The position numbers and the translations under genes are program-made. Source: Deinococcus budaensis (lineage in GTDB: Bacteria > Deinococcota > Deinococci > Deinococcales > Deinococcaceae). From it: a stretch of DNA of 64,000 nucleotides. The notes beneath the pieces were generated by a model that worked only from the letters and a program-made list of their open reading frames with translations, was not told the DNA's origin and made no database searches. Shown piece by piece: positions 38,274-46,502 of the stretch. Position 1 is the stretch's first letter. Each line of letters opens with the position of its first letter. Location of the stretch: NCBI RefSeq assembly GCF_014201885.1, contig NZ_JACHFN010000007.1, forward strand, positions 62,001 to 126,000. Direction: 5' to 3'.

Positions 38274-39170
38274 TCAGGAGGAACTCTGGAAGTAGTGACC
38301 CTGGTCCAGATCCTCCAGCAGTCCCGGCTGGGTCGGCTGCCAGCCCAGCAGCTCGCGGGTCAGTGCGCTGGAGGCCGGGGCGTCGGCGGCCAGAAAGCGG
38401 GCCAGCCACCCGAAGTGACCGGCGGCCTCCCCGGCCGGGACCGAGACCACCGGGACGCCCAGGTGCCGCCCGATTCCCGAGGCGATGGCGCGGACCGGCA
38501 CGCCCTCCTCGGCGACCCCGTGCAGGACCGACCCGGCGGGCGCGCCCTCCAGCGCCCGCCGAAAGAGGCGCGCGGCGTCGAGCCGGTGCACCGCCGGCCA
38601 GCGGTTTTCCCCGTTCCCGACGACACCGGACACACCCTTCTCGCGGGCGATGGCGACCAGTCGGGCGACGAAGTTGGGGTCCCCCTCGCCGTGCACCGTC
38701 GGCGCGAGCCGCACGACGGACGAGCGCACCCCCCGGGAGGCGAGGGCGAGGGCGGCCTCGGCGGAGGCGACGCGCGGGGAGGTCGCCGGGTCGGGCCGGT
38801 CCTGTTCGGTCGTCACCCGCCCCGCCACGGCCCCGGCCAGCCCGGAGGCGATCACCAGGGGCCGGTCCGAGGCCTCCAGCGCGGCACCGAGGATTTCGAT
38901 GGCGCGCCGGTCGGTCTGTGCGGCAGCCACGGGTTGCGAGAAGTCGTGGTTGTAGGCGAGGTGGATCACACCATCCGCCTCAGTGGCGCCCGCCCGCAGG
39001 CTGTCCAGGTCATCAAGATCACCACGGTGCACCGTGACCCCGGCGGCAGCCAGGGCTTGCGCTGAAGCCTCCGAGCGCGCGAGGCCCACCACCCCGTGCC
39101 CGGCGGCGAGAAGCTCGGAAACCACGGCAGAGCCGACAAAGCCGGACGCGCCGGTCACGAAGATACGCAT
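38274..39170 (-). CDS. NAD-dependent epimerase/dehydratase (extended SDR)
   Basis: 298 residues: MRIFVTGASGFVGSAVVSELLAAGHGVVGLARSEASAQAL, a typical NAD(P)-binding start, then VIHLAYNHDF, VVRLAPTVHGEGDPNFV and WPAVHRLDAARLFRRALE. It is close to the family often annotated as SDR/NmrA-like 3-beta-HSD type. AGGAGG precedes the ATG. A 52-residue gene ends 2 bp upstream, so the two form an operon facing away from a TetR gene. Confidence 0.85.
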   Translation of the reverse strand: MRIFVTGASGFVGSAVVSELLAAGHGVVGLARSEASAQALAAAGVTVHRGDLDDLDSLRAGATEADGVIHLAYNHDFSQPVAAAQTDRRAIEILGAALEASDRPLVIASGLAGAVAGRVTTEQDRPDPATSPRVASAEAALALASRGVRSSVVRLAPTVHGEGDPNFVARLVAIAREKGVSGVVGNGENRWPAVHRLDAARLFRRALEGAPAGSVLHGVAEEGVPVRAIASGIGRHLGVPVVSVPAGEAAGHFGWLARFLAADAPASSALTRELLGWQPTQPGLLEDLDQGHYFQSSS

Positions 39171-39172
39171 GG

Positions 39173-39331
39173 TCAGACCTCCTGTGCCCGGGATTGTGCC
39201 CGGGATGGGGCGGCCTGCGGGCCGCGAAGCAACCACCCCCGGCGGGGCATCACCACGAACGTCATGCTGGGCACCAGCACCGCCGCCGACAGCAGCGTCT
39301 GGAGGGAGAGCTTGTCTCTCGGAGGATTCAT
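39173..39331 (-). CDS. Small membrane protein, 52 residues
   Basis: Starts at 39331 after AAGGAG (MNPPRDKLSLQTLLSAAVLVPSMTFVVMPRRGW) and ends 2 bp before the epimerase start. It has one hydrophobic segment; the stretch LVPSMTFVVMPR resembles the membrane tail seen in some antibiotic-biosynthesis-monooxygenase-like proteins. The good ribosome site and tight coupling to the next gene support it as real. Function unknown. Confidence 0.55.
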   Translation of the reverse strand: MNPPRDKLSLQTLLSAAVLVPSMTFVVMPRRGWLLRGPQAAPSRAQSRAQEV

Positions 39332-39431
39332 GGCGGACTCCTTGGGGTGAAAGTGGAGAGCACGACCTGGGACGAGGACGCACGTTCCCGGGCGTCCGAC
39401 GGCTCGGCGCTCCTTCCCGTCCAGGCTGTCC

Positions 39432-39485
39432 TGATGACAGCGGCTGACATAAGGAGTCTACCCCAAATGTCAGCCGCTGTCATCA
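39432..39485. promoter_or_regulatory. TetR operator: perfect 19-bp inverted repeat
   Basis: TGATGACAGCGGCTGACAT at 39432-39450 is exactly inverted at 39467-39485, with a 16-bp spacer. It lies between the divergent epimerase operon and the TetR gene. Each arm is itself an imperfect dyad (TGACAGCGGCTGACA), which suggests two repressor dimers. Confidence 0.75.
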
Positions 39486-39499
39486 CGTACACTCGGGCC

Positions 39500-40087
39500 A
39501 TGGGTCGGTGGGGACCAGATGCGCGCGGTCGCCTGGAGGCGGCGGCGCTGGAGCTGTACACCGAGCGCGGCTACGAGCAGACCACGGTGGCCGAGATCGC
39601 CGGGCGGGCGGGGCTGACCGAGCGGACATTTTTCCGGCACTTCGCCGACAAGCGCGAGGTGCTGTTCGGGGGGTCGACCCGTCTTCAGGACCTCGTTGTC
39701 GGCGCGGTCGAACGTGCACCGGACACCCCGGCGCCCCTCGAGGCCGTCGTCAGGGGGCTGGAGGAGGCGGGCGCCTTTTTCCAGCAGAACGTCGGGCGGT
39801 TGAGGCGGCGCCAGGCAGTGATCGACGCGAACGCGGAGCTTCAGGCGCGCGAGCTGAGCAAGTTCGCGGCGCTCGCCTCGGCGCTTCGGGGCGCCCTGCT
39901 CCGGCGGGGGGTTGCCGATCCGGCAGCGGGCCTGACCGCCGAGGCCGGGATCGTGGTCTTCAAAACGGCGTTCGAGCGCTGGCTGGGTGAGACCGGCCAG
40001 CGGGACTGGTCGTCACTCCTTCGTGAGTCGCTCGACGACCTCAAAGCCGTCGTGGCCGGTGACGAGGCTCAAGCGGACCCGCCGTAG
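39500..40087 (+). CDS. TetR-family repressor
   Basis: 195 residues from MGRWGPDARGRLEAAALELYTERGYEQTTVAEIAGRAGLTERTFFRHFADKREVLF, a standard TetR HTH, plus a helical ligand domain. An earlier in-frame ATG at 39467 has AAGGAG ten bases upstream but would lie inside the operator repeat. The MGRW start fits relatives better, and a leaderless mRNA is possible. It probably represses the divergent microprotein-epimerase operon and itself. Confidence 0.85.
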   Translation: MGRWGPDARGRLEAAALELYTERGYEQTTVAEIAGRAGLTERTFFRHFADKREVLFGGSTRLQDLVVGAVERAPDTPAPLEAVVRGLEEAGAFFQQNVGRLRRRQAVIDANAELQARELSKFAALASALRGALLRRGVADPAAGLTAEAGIVVFKTAFERWLGETGQRDWSSLLRESLDDLKAVVAGDEAQADPP

Positions 40088-40392
40088 CCCAGGGGGTTGA
40101 GGGAGGCTGGCTCTGGAGCAGCGTCCTCCAACCCCCCTCAAAGTGTGCGGGGTCAGGTGGCCGTCAGGGCTTCCGCCCCTCATGACGAGGCTGTTGTCCT
40201 GATCGTGCCCACTGCCCTGTCCGGGCCGGTCATCTCGGTCCCTTCACGTTCCGGCGTCTCCAAACAGGCCCGGTGCCAGGGTCGCCGTCCTAATAACCAA
40301 CGGCTGGAAGGTGGCGCCGCCGAAAGGGGTCCTGGGCGGCTGCCCGCTTGGACACGTTCAAGCGCGTGAAGTCAAGCCACTTGCACAGGTCC
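40088..40392. other. Gap containing a decayed copy of the neighbouring methyltransferase 3' end
   Basis: 305 bp between convergent genes. Apart from an imperfect hairpin after the TetR stop (GGGGGTTGAGGGAGG with CCTCCAACCCCC) and the remnant at 40181-40262, I see nothing. Confidence 0.5.
40181..40262 (-). pseudogene. Decayed duplicate of the methyltransferase 3' end
   Basis: About 80 bp align with the last ~27 codons of the methyltransferase at 40393-41052 (around 40410-40490) at roughly three in four bases. Shared blocks include CCGGAACGTG, GGGCACGATCA and GGACAACA. Frameshifts and an in-frame stop make it non-coding. It is likely the relic of a tandem paralogue. Confidence 0.6.
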
Positions 40393-41052
40393 TCAAGGCT
40401 CCAGTCGCCTCATGGCGATGATGTTGTCCTTGATCGTGCCCGGCTGACCGTCCGGGCTGGTCGTTTCGGTCACGGCACGTTCCGGAGTTCCCAGAAAGAT
40501 GAGGTCCCACCCCTTGGGGTCGAGGCCGATGGCGTCGAGGGCTTCCTGCGCGGTGGGGTACTCGACCTTCGGCTCCCGTACCCAGGAGGGCGCCGAGGCG
40601 TGCTCGATCACCAGCAGCAGACCGCCGGGCCGCACCGCGTCCGCCGCCCGCCGCAGCACCGCGTCCCGAGGAAAGGCCACGGGCGATTGCAGGTAGAGCG
40701 CGTACACCAGGTCGAATTGCCCCGCCGGAAAGCTCCTCTCCAGGTCGTGCTGCTCGAAGTGGGTGCGGGCGCTCACCCCCGCGTCGGCGGCGTGGCGGGC
40801 GGCGCGTTCCAGGGCGGTCGCCGAGATGTCCACGCCGGTGACCTGCCAGCCCTGCCCGGCCAGCCAGACGGCGCTGTTGCCCTCGCTGCACCCCAGGTCC
40901 AGGGCGGTGCCCGGCGTGAGCGGCTCCACCCACCGCGCCAGGATGGCGTTGGGGCGCCCGGTCCAGGGGCGAGGGTGGTCCTGGTACCGCTGCTCCCAGT
41001 ACGCCTGGGCGGTGGTCGGGGCGGAGCAGCGGTCGCCTGTTCGCTCGTTCAT
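40393..41052 (-). CDS. Class I SAM-dependent methyltransferase
   Basis: 219 residues: ALDLGCSEGNSAVWLAGQGWQVTGVDIS (motif I and the acidic strand-2 end), FDLVYALYLQ (motif II region) and VRPGGLLLVIEHAS (motif III). The N-terminal YWEQRYQDHPRPWTGRPNAIL is typical of tellurite-resistance/thiopurine-like small-molecule methyltransferases. GGAGG precedes the ATG. It lies 105 bp downstream of the FAD oxidoreductase gene on the same strand. Confidence 0.88.
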   Translation of the reverse strand: MNERTGDRCSAPTTAQAYWEQRYQDHPRPWTGRPNAILARWVEPLTPGTALDLGCSEGNSAVWLAGQGWQVTGVDISATALERAARHAADAGVSARTHFEQHDLERSFPAGQFDLVYALYLQSPVAFPRDAVLRRAADAVRPGGLLLVIEHASAPSWVREPKVEYPTAQEALDAIGLDPKGWDLIFLGTPERAVTETTSPDGQPGTIKDNIIAMRRLEP

Positions 41053-41157
41053 CTTGGGTCCTCCAGAGGGTCAAGCGGGAGAAGGGGACGCCACGACAGG
41101 GCGACGAACGCCGCCCGAGCCGGGTCCCGAGGGGAGATTTCGCGTCGTGGTCCGAGG

Positions 41158-42087
41158 TCAGTCCAGGGCGACCTGCTCCAGTGCCGAGAGCGGCCCGAAG
41201 ATCAGCGACTGGTGCAGCGAGGCTCCGGCAACCACCCCGTCGGCGGCCGCCATGGAGGCGTTGCCGGTGCCCGGCGTGAGATCGCCCGCCGCATAGACGC
41301 CCGGCACGCTGGTCTGTTTGCCCGCGTCCGTCTGAAGCAGCGGTCCCTGCGGCCCGTCCACGAAGGCGCACCCCAGTTGCTCGGCCAGATCGCTCGCCGG
41401 ACGGATGCGGGACGCCAGAAACAGGGCGCTCAAGGGGACGAGGCGACCATCCGTCAGGCGCACGCCCTCCAGCGCGGGGGCGGTGCCCTCCAGGCCCAGG
41501 ATGGGCGCGGGTTCGACCGCAATGCCACGTTCGGCGAACTTCGCCCGCGTCACGGCGTCCGGTTGCGGCTGCCCATTCAGGAAAAAGGTCACGGGACCCC
41601 AGTCCGAGATCAGGAGCGCCTGGTGGGTGGACTGGGGCATGACGCTCAGCACGCCCAGCCTTCGGCCCCGGACCTCGTAGCCGTGGCAGTACGGGCAGTG
41701 CAGCACGGTCTGCCCCCAGCGTTCGGCCACGCCGGGCAGGTCCGGGAGCAGGTCCACGACTCCGTAAGCCAGCAGCAGCTTCCGCGCGTGCAGAGTCTCA
41801 CCGGACGCGAGGCTGACGGCAAAGCCCTCCGCCTCCTGCCGTGCTCCTGTTGCCAGAGCGTCCTCGAATGTCACGTTCGGGTAGGCGGCGAGATCGGCGC
41901 GGGCCTGGGCGATCATCTGGTGGGGGGCCTGCCCGTCCTGACCGAAAAAGCCGTGCGAGTGGGCGGCGAAGCGGTTGCGGGGTCTCCCGCCGTCCACGAT
42001 GCAGACGGGGCGGCCACTGCGGGCGATCTGCATCGCGCCGGACAGCCCGGCGTAGCTGCCGCCGATGATCAAGGCGTCATAGCCCAT
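41158..42087 (-). CDS. Thioredoxin-reductase-like FAD/NAD(P) oxidoreductase
   Basis: 309 residues: IIGGSYAGLSGAMQIARSGRPVCIVDGG (FAD loop), redox pair CPYC (Cys131, Cys134) followed by HGYEVRG, and the C-terminal GVYAAGDLT. The NADP-binding region lacks a clear GxGxxA. Relatives are found beside Rrf2 regulators and use redox-active cysteines in stress defence or dithiol chemistry. Its start overlaps the end of the Rrf2 gene by 11 bp. Confidence 0.85.
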   Translation of the reverse strand: MGYDALIIGGSYAGLSGAMQIARSGRPVCIVDGGRPRNRFAAHSHGFFGQDGQAPHQMIAQARADLAAYPNVTFEDALATGARQEAEGFAVSLASGETLHARKLLLAYGVVDLLPDLPGVAERWGQTVLHCPYCHGYEVRGRRLGVLSVMPQSTHQALLISDWGPVTFFLNGQPQPDAVTRAKFAERGIAVEPAPILGLEGTAPALEGVRLTDGRLVPLSALFLASRIRPASDLAEQLGCAFVDGPQGPLLQTDAGKQTSVPGVYAAGDLTPGTGNASMAAADGVVAGASLHQSLIFGPLSALEQVALD

Positions 42088-42538
42088 GGGGGTTCTCCTG
42101 GGGAGCGCAGAGAGAGCGTTGACGGCGGGACTCGAAGTCGCTCGCCAGGGCCGCCAGCGTCAGGGTCTGAAGCCGCGCGGCGATCAAGGCCCCCGCCTGC
42201 TGCAAGGTGTCGTCCAGGGCCGCGTTGACGGCCTGTTCGATCAGGCAGGTCGGGTTCTGGGAGCGGTTGCCGATGGCAAAGAGCGTGGGGGACCCGAGCG
42301 CCCGGTACACGTCGAAGAGGGTCGTCGGGTCAGGGTCGCAGGCGAGGCGCCAGCCCCCCCCATGCCCCTTTTCGGAGGTCACGAGACCCGCGTCGCGCAG
42401 TCCGGCCATCGTGCGCCGCACGACGACTGGATTGCTGTTGAGGGCGGTGGCCAGCCGCTCGGAGGGGATGGCCCTTTGGGACTCCATCAGGTGCAGCAGC
42501 AGGTGGAGCACGCTCGAGAGGCGGCTGTCCAAACTCAT
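42077..42538 (-). CDS. Rrf2-family regulator
   Basis: 153 residues: N-terminal winged helix (RLSSVLHLLLHLMESQRAIPSERLATALNSNPVVVRRTMAGLRDAGLVTSEKGHGGGWRLA), followed by a C-terminal helical part with Cys in PTCLIEQAV only. The three clustered cysteines of Fe-S Rrf2 proteins are absent, so it probably senses something else. It begins the operon with the FAD oxidoreductase and perhaps the methyltransferase. The upstream TGTAACAGTGCATGTGTCA (42539-42557) is a likely binding site. Confidence 0.85.
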   Translation of the reverse strand: MSLDSRLSSVLHLLLHLMESQRAIPSERLATALNSNPVVVRRTMAGLRDAGLVTSEKGHGGGWRLACDPDPTTLFDVYRALGSPTLFAIGNRSQNPTCLIEQAVNAALDDTLQQAGALIAARLQTLTLAALASDFESRRQRSLCAPQENPHGL

Positions 42539-42766
42539 GACACATGCACTGTTACATAAGGGTTCGGCACTGTCAAGACTACGCCCGCCGTCTCCGCGGC
42601 TCGCAGGCTGAACGGCTCAGGAGGTGAGGGTGCCGAGATGGTGGATCAGAACTTCGACGAGTCACCAGCCCGCCCTATCGGACGACGTGGGTTTTCCGTC
42701 CACCTCCGTTTGCGTGACGGCCGGGAAAGAAGAGACAGGCTTCCCCGGTGCCATGGAGCAAAGTGA

Positions 42767-42803
42767 GGGGGCACACCTGTTCAGGAACGAACGGTGTGCC
42801 CCC
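42767..42803. terminator. Terminator hairpin for the alpha/beta hydrolase gene
   Basis: Perfect 11-bp stem GGGGGCACACC / GGTGTGCCCCC with a 15-nt loop, 27 bp beyond the hydrolase stop. Confidence 0.65.
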
Positions 42804-42829
42804 CGCTGGTCACGGCCCTGCCGACAGCC

Positions 42830-43732
42830 TCACCGCAGGTTGTTGGCCCGCGCCCAATTCAGGATCGCCGTATTGGCCGCGCTCGCCTTCTCGAAGATGG
42901 CGGCGTGGGCGGCGCCGGGGAGAATCACCAGCTTGCTCCCCGCGATGTTCTGCTGCATCTTCTGGCTGAACTCGACCGGGTAGACGGTGTCCTCCAGCCC
43001 CTCGATGATCAGCGTCGGCACCGTGATGGTCTTCAGGGTCGGGATGGAGTCGGGCCGGGTCGCCAGCACGTTCGCCCCGGCCACGTCGGCCGCCACGCTG
43101 GCCTGCTTGACGATGTCGGTCAGGAACGTCACGTCGGCCCTGCGGGTCACGCGGGTCTGTCCGGTCAGCATGTCCTTGAGGAGTTCGGGCGCCAGGGACT
43201 GCGGGCCGAACTGGGCCGCCTTCTGCGCCATGCCCTTCCAGAGGTTTTGCTCCACGAGGCTCGCCGGGTTGGCGATGGTGTCGATCAGGATCAGCCCCAG
43301 GAAGCGCTCGGGCGCGCGGCGGTACATCTCGAAGGCGATGGGACCACCCATGCTCATGCCGCCGATGATGGCCCTGGGAACGTTCAGCTGGTCCATCACC
43401 GCGAGGGCGTCCTGCGCGTAGGTCGCCAGGCTGCCGGGATCGCTGGCGGGCGCGGTGCTGCGGCCGTAGCCCCGGTGGTCGATGGTGATCACGCGGTACC
43501 CGGCGGCGGCGAGGGCGTCACGGTTGCGGGAAAACAGTTCACCGCTGAGGGGGTAGCCGTGCAGCAGGAGCATGGGGGTGCCGCTGCCCTGCGAGACGTA
43601 ATGGATGCGGGCGCCGTTGACGTCAAGGTCCCCCATCTGCTGGGGAGCGGTGCTGCCCCCGGCCAGGGCGGTGCCGAGCAAGGTGGCGCTGAGGGCGGCG
43701 AGGAAAAGGGGACGGCGGGGACGGTGCGACAT
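42830..43732 (-). CDS. Exported alpha/beta hydrolase
   Basis: 300 residues. Signal peptide MSHRPRRPLFLAALSATLLGTALAGG. Alpha/beta-hydrolase core with oxyanion LLLHGYPLSGE, nucleophile elbow GGMSMGG (Ser127), IDHRGYGRS, acid LEDTV and a His in GAAHAAIF. It resembles epoxide-hydrolase/haloperoxidase-like esterases. The start at 43732 is the first ATG giving a signal peptide. It is divergent from a TetR gene with a palindromic operator in between. Confidence 0.85.
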   Translation of the reverse strand: MSHRPRRPLFLAALSATLLGTALAGGSTAPQQMGDLDVNGARIHYVSQGSGTPMLLLHGYPLSGELFSRNRDALAAAGYRVITIDHRGYGRSTAPASDPGSLATYAQDALAVMDQLNVPRAIIGGMSMGGPIAFEMYRRAPERFLGLILIDTIANPASLVEQNLWKGMAQKAAQFGPQSLAPELLKDMLTGQTRVTRRADVTFLTDIVKQASVAADVAGANVLATRPDSIPTLKTITVPTLIIEGLEDTVYPVEFSQKMQQNIAGSKLVILPGAAHAAIFEKASAANTAILNWARANNLR

Positions 43733-43800
43733 GGGAAACCTGCTTTCGGGAAAGGTGCGCGACCGCACCACCGGACCGCCGGACGCGACCAGGAAGCGGA

Positions 43801-43822
43801 CTCGGTCAGTTTTCTGACTGAG
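43801..43822. promoter_or_regulatory. TetR operator between the hydrolase and its regulator
   Basis: CTCGGTCAG-TTTT-CTGACTGAG: nine-base arms with one mismatch around a 4-bp spacer, in the gap between the divergent genes. Confidence 0.6.
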
Positions 43823-43890
43823 CGTAGGGGGGAGTGACCGCTTCAGCGTGCGGGGCTGCTTCATGGCATCTTGACCTCAGGGGGGAAGGG

Positions 43891-44454
43891 ATGCCGAGCA
43901 AACGGGAACAGATCGTCGCGGTGGCGCTGCGGCTCTACCGCGAAGGCGGGGTGGCAGGGACAACCCTCAAGGACGTCGCTGCGGCCGCTGGCTTGCCCGT
44001 GGGGAACCTGTACTACTACTTCCGAACGCGGGACGACCTCGTGCGGGCGGCGCTGCAAGCCTGCGAGGGGGAGCTGAGCGACCTGCTCGCCCGGCTGTCA
44101 CCCCTGCCTCCCCGCGCCTGGTTCGGGGCGTACTTCGACTGGCTGCTGGCGGACCCGGCGGGCGCGGCGCGCTTCGGTTGCCCCTTCGGCACACTGGCCG
44201 GGGAACTCCGCGCCCTGGGAGATCCGGCAGCGGCGCAGGCGGCGCAGACGGTGGCGCTCTACCTGGGTGCTGTGCGCGAGCGGACGGTGGCGCTGGGCCG
44301 GCCGCTGTCAGACGCCGACGACCTGTTTCTTGCCGTGCAAGGGGCCTACACGGTAGCCCGCGCCTTGAACGACCCCGGGTTCTTCCGGCAGGGCGTAGAG
44401 CGGCTGCGGGCGGCAGCGCCCCAGCTGCGCTCCCAGGGCGACCTCGCCCCTTGA
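43891..44454 (+). CDS. TetR-family repressor
   Basis: 187 residues: HTH in REQIVAVALRLYREGGVAGTTLKDVAAAAGLPVGNLYYYFRTRDDLVRAAL and a helical C-terminal domain with FGCPFGTLAGELRALGDPAAA. GGGGGAAGGG precedes the ATG. It is expected to repress the divergent exported hydrolase. Confidence 0.88.
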   Translation: MPSKREQIVAVALRLYREGGVAGTTLKDVAAAAGLPVGNLYYYFRTRDDLVRAALQACEGELSDLLARLSPLPPRAWFGAYFDWLLADPAGAARFGCPFGTLAGELRALGDPAAAQAAQTVALYLGAVRERTVALGRPLSDADDLFLAVQGAYTVARALNDPGFFRQGVERLRAAAPQLRSQGDLAP

Positions 44455-45035
44455 CCTGCGGCCTGGCCCCTTGACCCGGTTCAGCCTGGAACCAGGGAAC
44501 GCCTCTTTGAAGCCCAGCGCCAGCCTGCGGTCGAGTTGGCGAGAGAGCTGAAACGGCGCATGCTCGCGCTTCTTCAGGACTGCGCGACCCGGGAGGCGCC
44601 CGGCGCCCCGGAATACACCGTCAGCCTGATGCTCGTGCACGGCAGGGTGGAGTGGCCGAAGCGGGGTGAAGCGCTGGAGACGGGACCGTGGAGACGGGAC
44701 CGGGCGTGCGGTGCGCTTCACCGCCGCTGCACGCGGCTCCTGAAACCCTGGACATGGCAATGCCGAAGAAGGCCCTTGAGCCTGAGCGGTGCAGGGAGCC
44801 GGGTGAAGGGTCATCGCGCTGCTCAGTGCGTGCTCAGGTGCCCAGCACGCCCGGCTCATGCAACTTGCCCAGCTTCCCCTGACGCCCCGTCTCTGGCAAC
44901 TCGAACGAGTACCGCCCTCGACGACCCACCGGAGCCGACTGTTTGCCCTCCCGGTGGCGACGGCGTTGCTTCCCTCCCTCAACAGGGCCGACGTGCCCGC
45001 GCCCAGGTGCAGGAGAAGCCCCCCACCGAACTCGC
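44455..45035. other. Intergenic, no recognised gene
   Basis: 581 bp between the convergent TetR and LacI genes. Frames on both strands lack ribosome sites or family resemblance. No strong hairpin or repeat was noticed. Confidence 0.45.
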
Positions 45036-46070
45036 TCAGCTCGCCCCACGTCCCGCCTTGCGCCGCAGCGGTCGCGGGGACCCGGTGGTTCCCCGCACGA
45101 TCAGGCTGGCCGGGAAGTGGACGTGGGGATCGGGGGGCGCGGTCTGACGCATCAGGCCGATCAGCATCTGCGCGGCCGCCTCGCCCATCCGCTCCAGGGG
45201 CTGACGGACGGTGGTCAGGGGCGGGTCGGTCAGGGTGGCCGCGTGAATATCGTCGAAACCGACGACCGAGAGGTCGTGCGGAACGCGCACCCCCAGACGC
45301 GCGGCCGCCTTCAGCACACCGATAGCGGAGCGGTCGTTTGCGGCGAAGATGGCGCTGGGGGGCGTGGAGAGGCGCAGCAGTCGCTCGGCGGCCTGCTCTC
45401 CTCCCTCCTCGGTAAAGGCCCCGTCTTGCAGGTACGCGGCGGGCACGGCCAGCCCCGCGCCGCGCAGGGCGTCGTGGAAGCCCTGGAGCCGCTGACCCGC
45501 GTCGCCGCGCAGGTCGCTGATCAACCCCCGGACGTGGGCGATGCGCCGGTGACCCAGATCGATCAGGTGCTGCGCCGCCAGGCGGCCCCCCGCCTGGTTG
45601 TCCGTCTCGACCGTGTAGGGGCCGGGGCCGCCCAGCGTGACGACCGGCACGGCGTTCTGAAAGACCTGGTGCTCCCCGGCGCTGGGAATCACCAGCAGCA
45701 CCCCGTCGGCCAGCGTGCGGAGCAGCTGCGCCCGCTCACGCCCGATGCGGGCATCGTCCGCCGTCGTGAAGATCGCCAGGTCGAATCCGGCCGCCTCGGC
45801 GGCGGCGCTGGCGCTCTGGATGATCTCCGTGACGTAAGGCCAGTTCAACCGGGGAACGATCACCCCGATGATGTTCATGCGCCCGCCCGCCAGCACGCGC
45901 GCCGCCGGGTTCACCACGTAACCGGTTTCCTCGATCGCCCGGCGCACCCGCTGCCGCGTTTCCCCGGACATGGCCGCTTTGTTGTTGATCACGTTGGAAA
46001 CGGTCATCTTCGAGACGCCCGCCACCCGCGCGACGTCCGCCAGCGTGACGGTTGAGATCGGTGGGGCCAC
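45036..46070 (-). CDS. LacI-family repressor
   Basis: 344 residues. HTH TVTLADVARVAGVSKMTVSNVINNKAAMSGETRQRV and hinge AARVLAGGRMNIIGVIVP, then a periplasmic-binding-protein-like sugar domain (LADGVLLVIPS, GHRRIAHVRGLISDLRGDAGQRLQGF, AIFAANDRSAIGVLKAA). I chose GTG 46070, because AGAGGAG lies seven bases upstream, over the in-frame ATG at 46088. It probably represses itself and the beta-helix lipoprotein through the two matching sites at 46108 and 46300. Confidence 0.88.
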   Translation of the reverse strand: MAPPISTVTLADVARVAGVSKMTVSNVINNKAAMSGETRQRVRRAIEETGYVVNPAARVLAGGRMNIIGVIVPRLNWPYVTEIIQSASAAAEAAGFDLAIFTTADDARIGRERAQLLRTLADGVLLVIPSAGEHQVFQNAVPVVTLGGPGPYTVETDNQAGGRLAAQHLIDLGHRRIAHVRGLISDLRGDAGQRLQGFHDALRGAGLAVPAAYLQDGAFTEEGGEQAAERLLRLSTPPSAIFAANDRSAIGVLKAAARLGVRVPHDLSVVGFDDIHAATLTDPPLTTVRQPLERMGEAAAQMLIGLMRQTAPPDPHVHFPASLIVRGTTGSPRPLRRKAGRGAS

Positions 46071-46107
46071 AGGTTCTCCTCTTTCCATGCTTTTGCTCAA
46101 ACCCAGA

Positions 46108-46119
46108 TTTACCGCTAAA
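46108..46119 (+). promoter_or_regulatory. LacI-type operator upstream of the lacI-family gene
   Basis: TTTACCGCTAAA, with the central CG typical of LacI-family operators. It is embedded in TTTACCGCTAAAGTA, which recurs with one change at 46297-46311 on the other strand. An overlapping dyad CCGCTA-AAGTA-TAGCGG is also present. Confidence 0.65.
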
Positions 46120-46273
46120 GTATAGCGGCCGTTCAGGGCTGTCAAGGCGGACGATCCGGAGGCAGCGAGCGGACCAGTACCTGGCGTCCCTCATGCAGCT
46201 CCCAGCGGGCCGCGTGCAGGTCGGCCTTCCAGCCAGGGGCCGCCTCCCCGCGTCCTCCAACCGCCCGGCGCGG

Positions 46274-46311
46274 TTGACAAATCTTACGACCAGGCTTACT
46301 TTATCGGTAAA
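46274..46311 (+). promoter_or_regulatory. Promoter with overlapping LacI-type operator for the beta-helix lipoprotein gene
   Basis: -35 TTGACA (46274-46279), 17-bp spacer, weak -10 TACTTT (46297-46302). The operator TTTATCGGTAAA (46300-46311) overlaps the -10 and is the reverse complement of TTTACCGATAAA, one base from the site before the LacI gene. Confidence 0.6.
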
Positions 46312-46502
46312 TAAAAGCTGATGGGGAACGGGGGGGGTGATCTCTCAGGCAACCGAACGAGGCTTCACCGGGGCTGTGCGGCGTGAGCCAGCGCAGGACT
46401 CTGGTGCAAGGCACCCAGGTCGGGGAGATGGCCCCGCTCCGGCGCCCGGACCGGCCATCGGCGCAGGAAGTTCTTCGGCAGGCTGACGAGGGAGCAACGA
46501 GG

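Larger units (their letters stand above)
46071..46502. other. Divergent regulatory region with two LacI-type sites
   Basis: 432 bp. It holds the LacI sites at 46108-46119 and 46300-46311 and a promoter at 46274-46302. The rest is the long leader of the lipoprotein gene, in frame from 46383 but without a start that I prefer. Confidence 0.5.
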
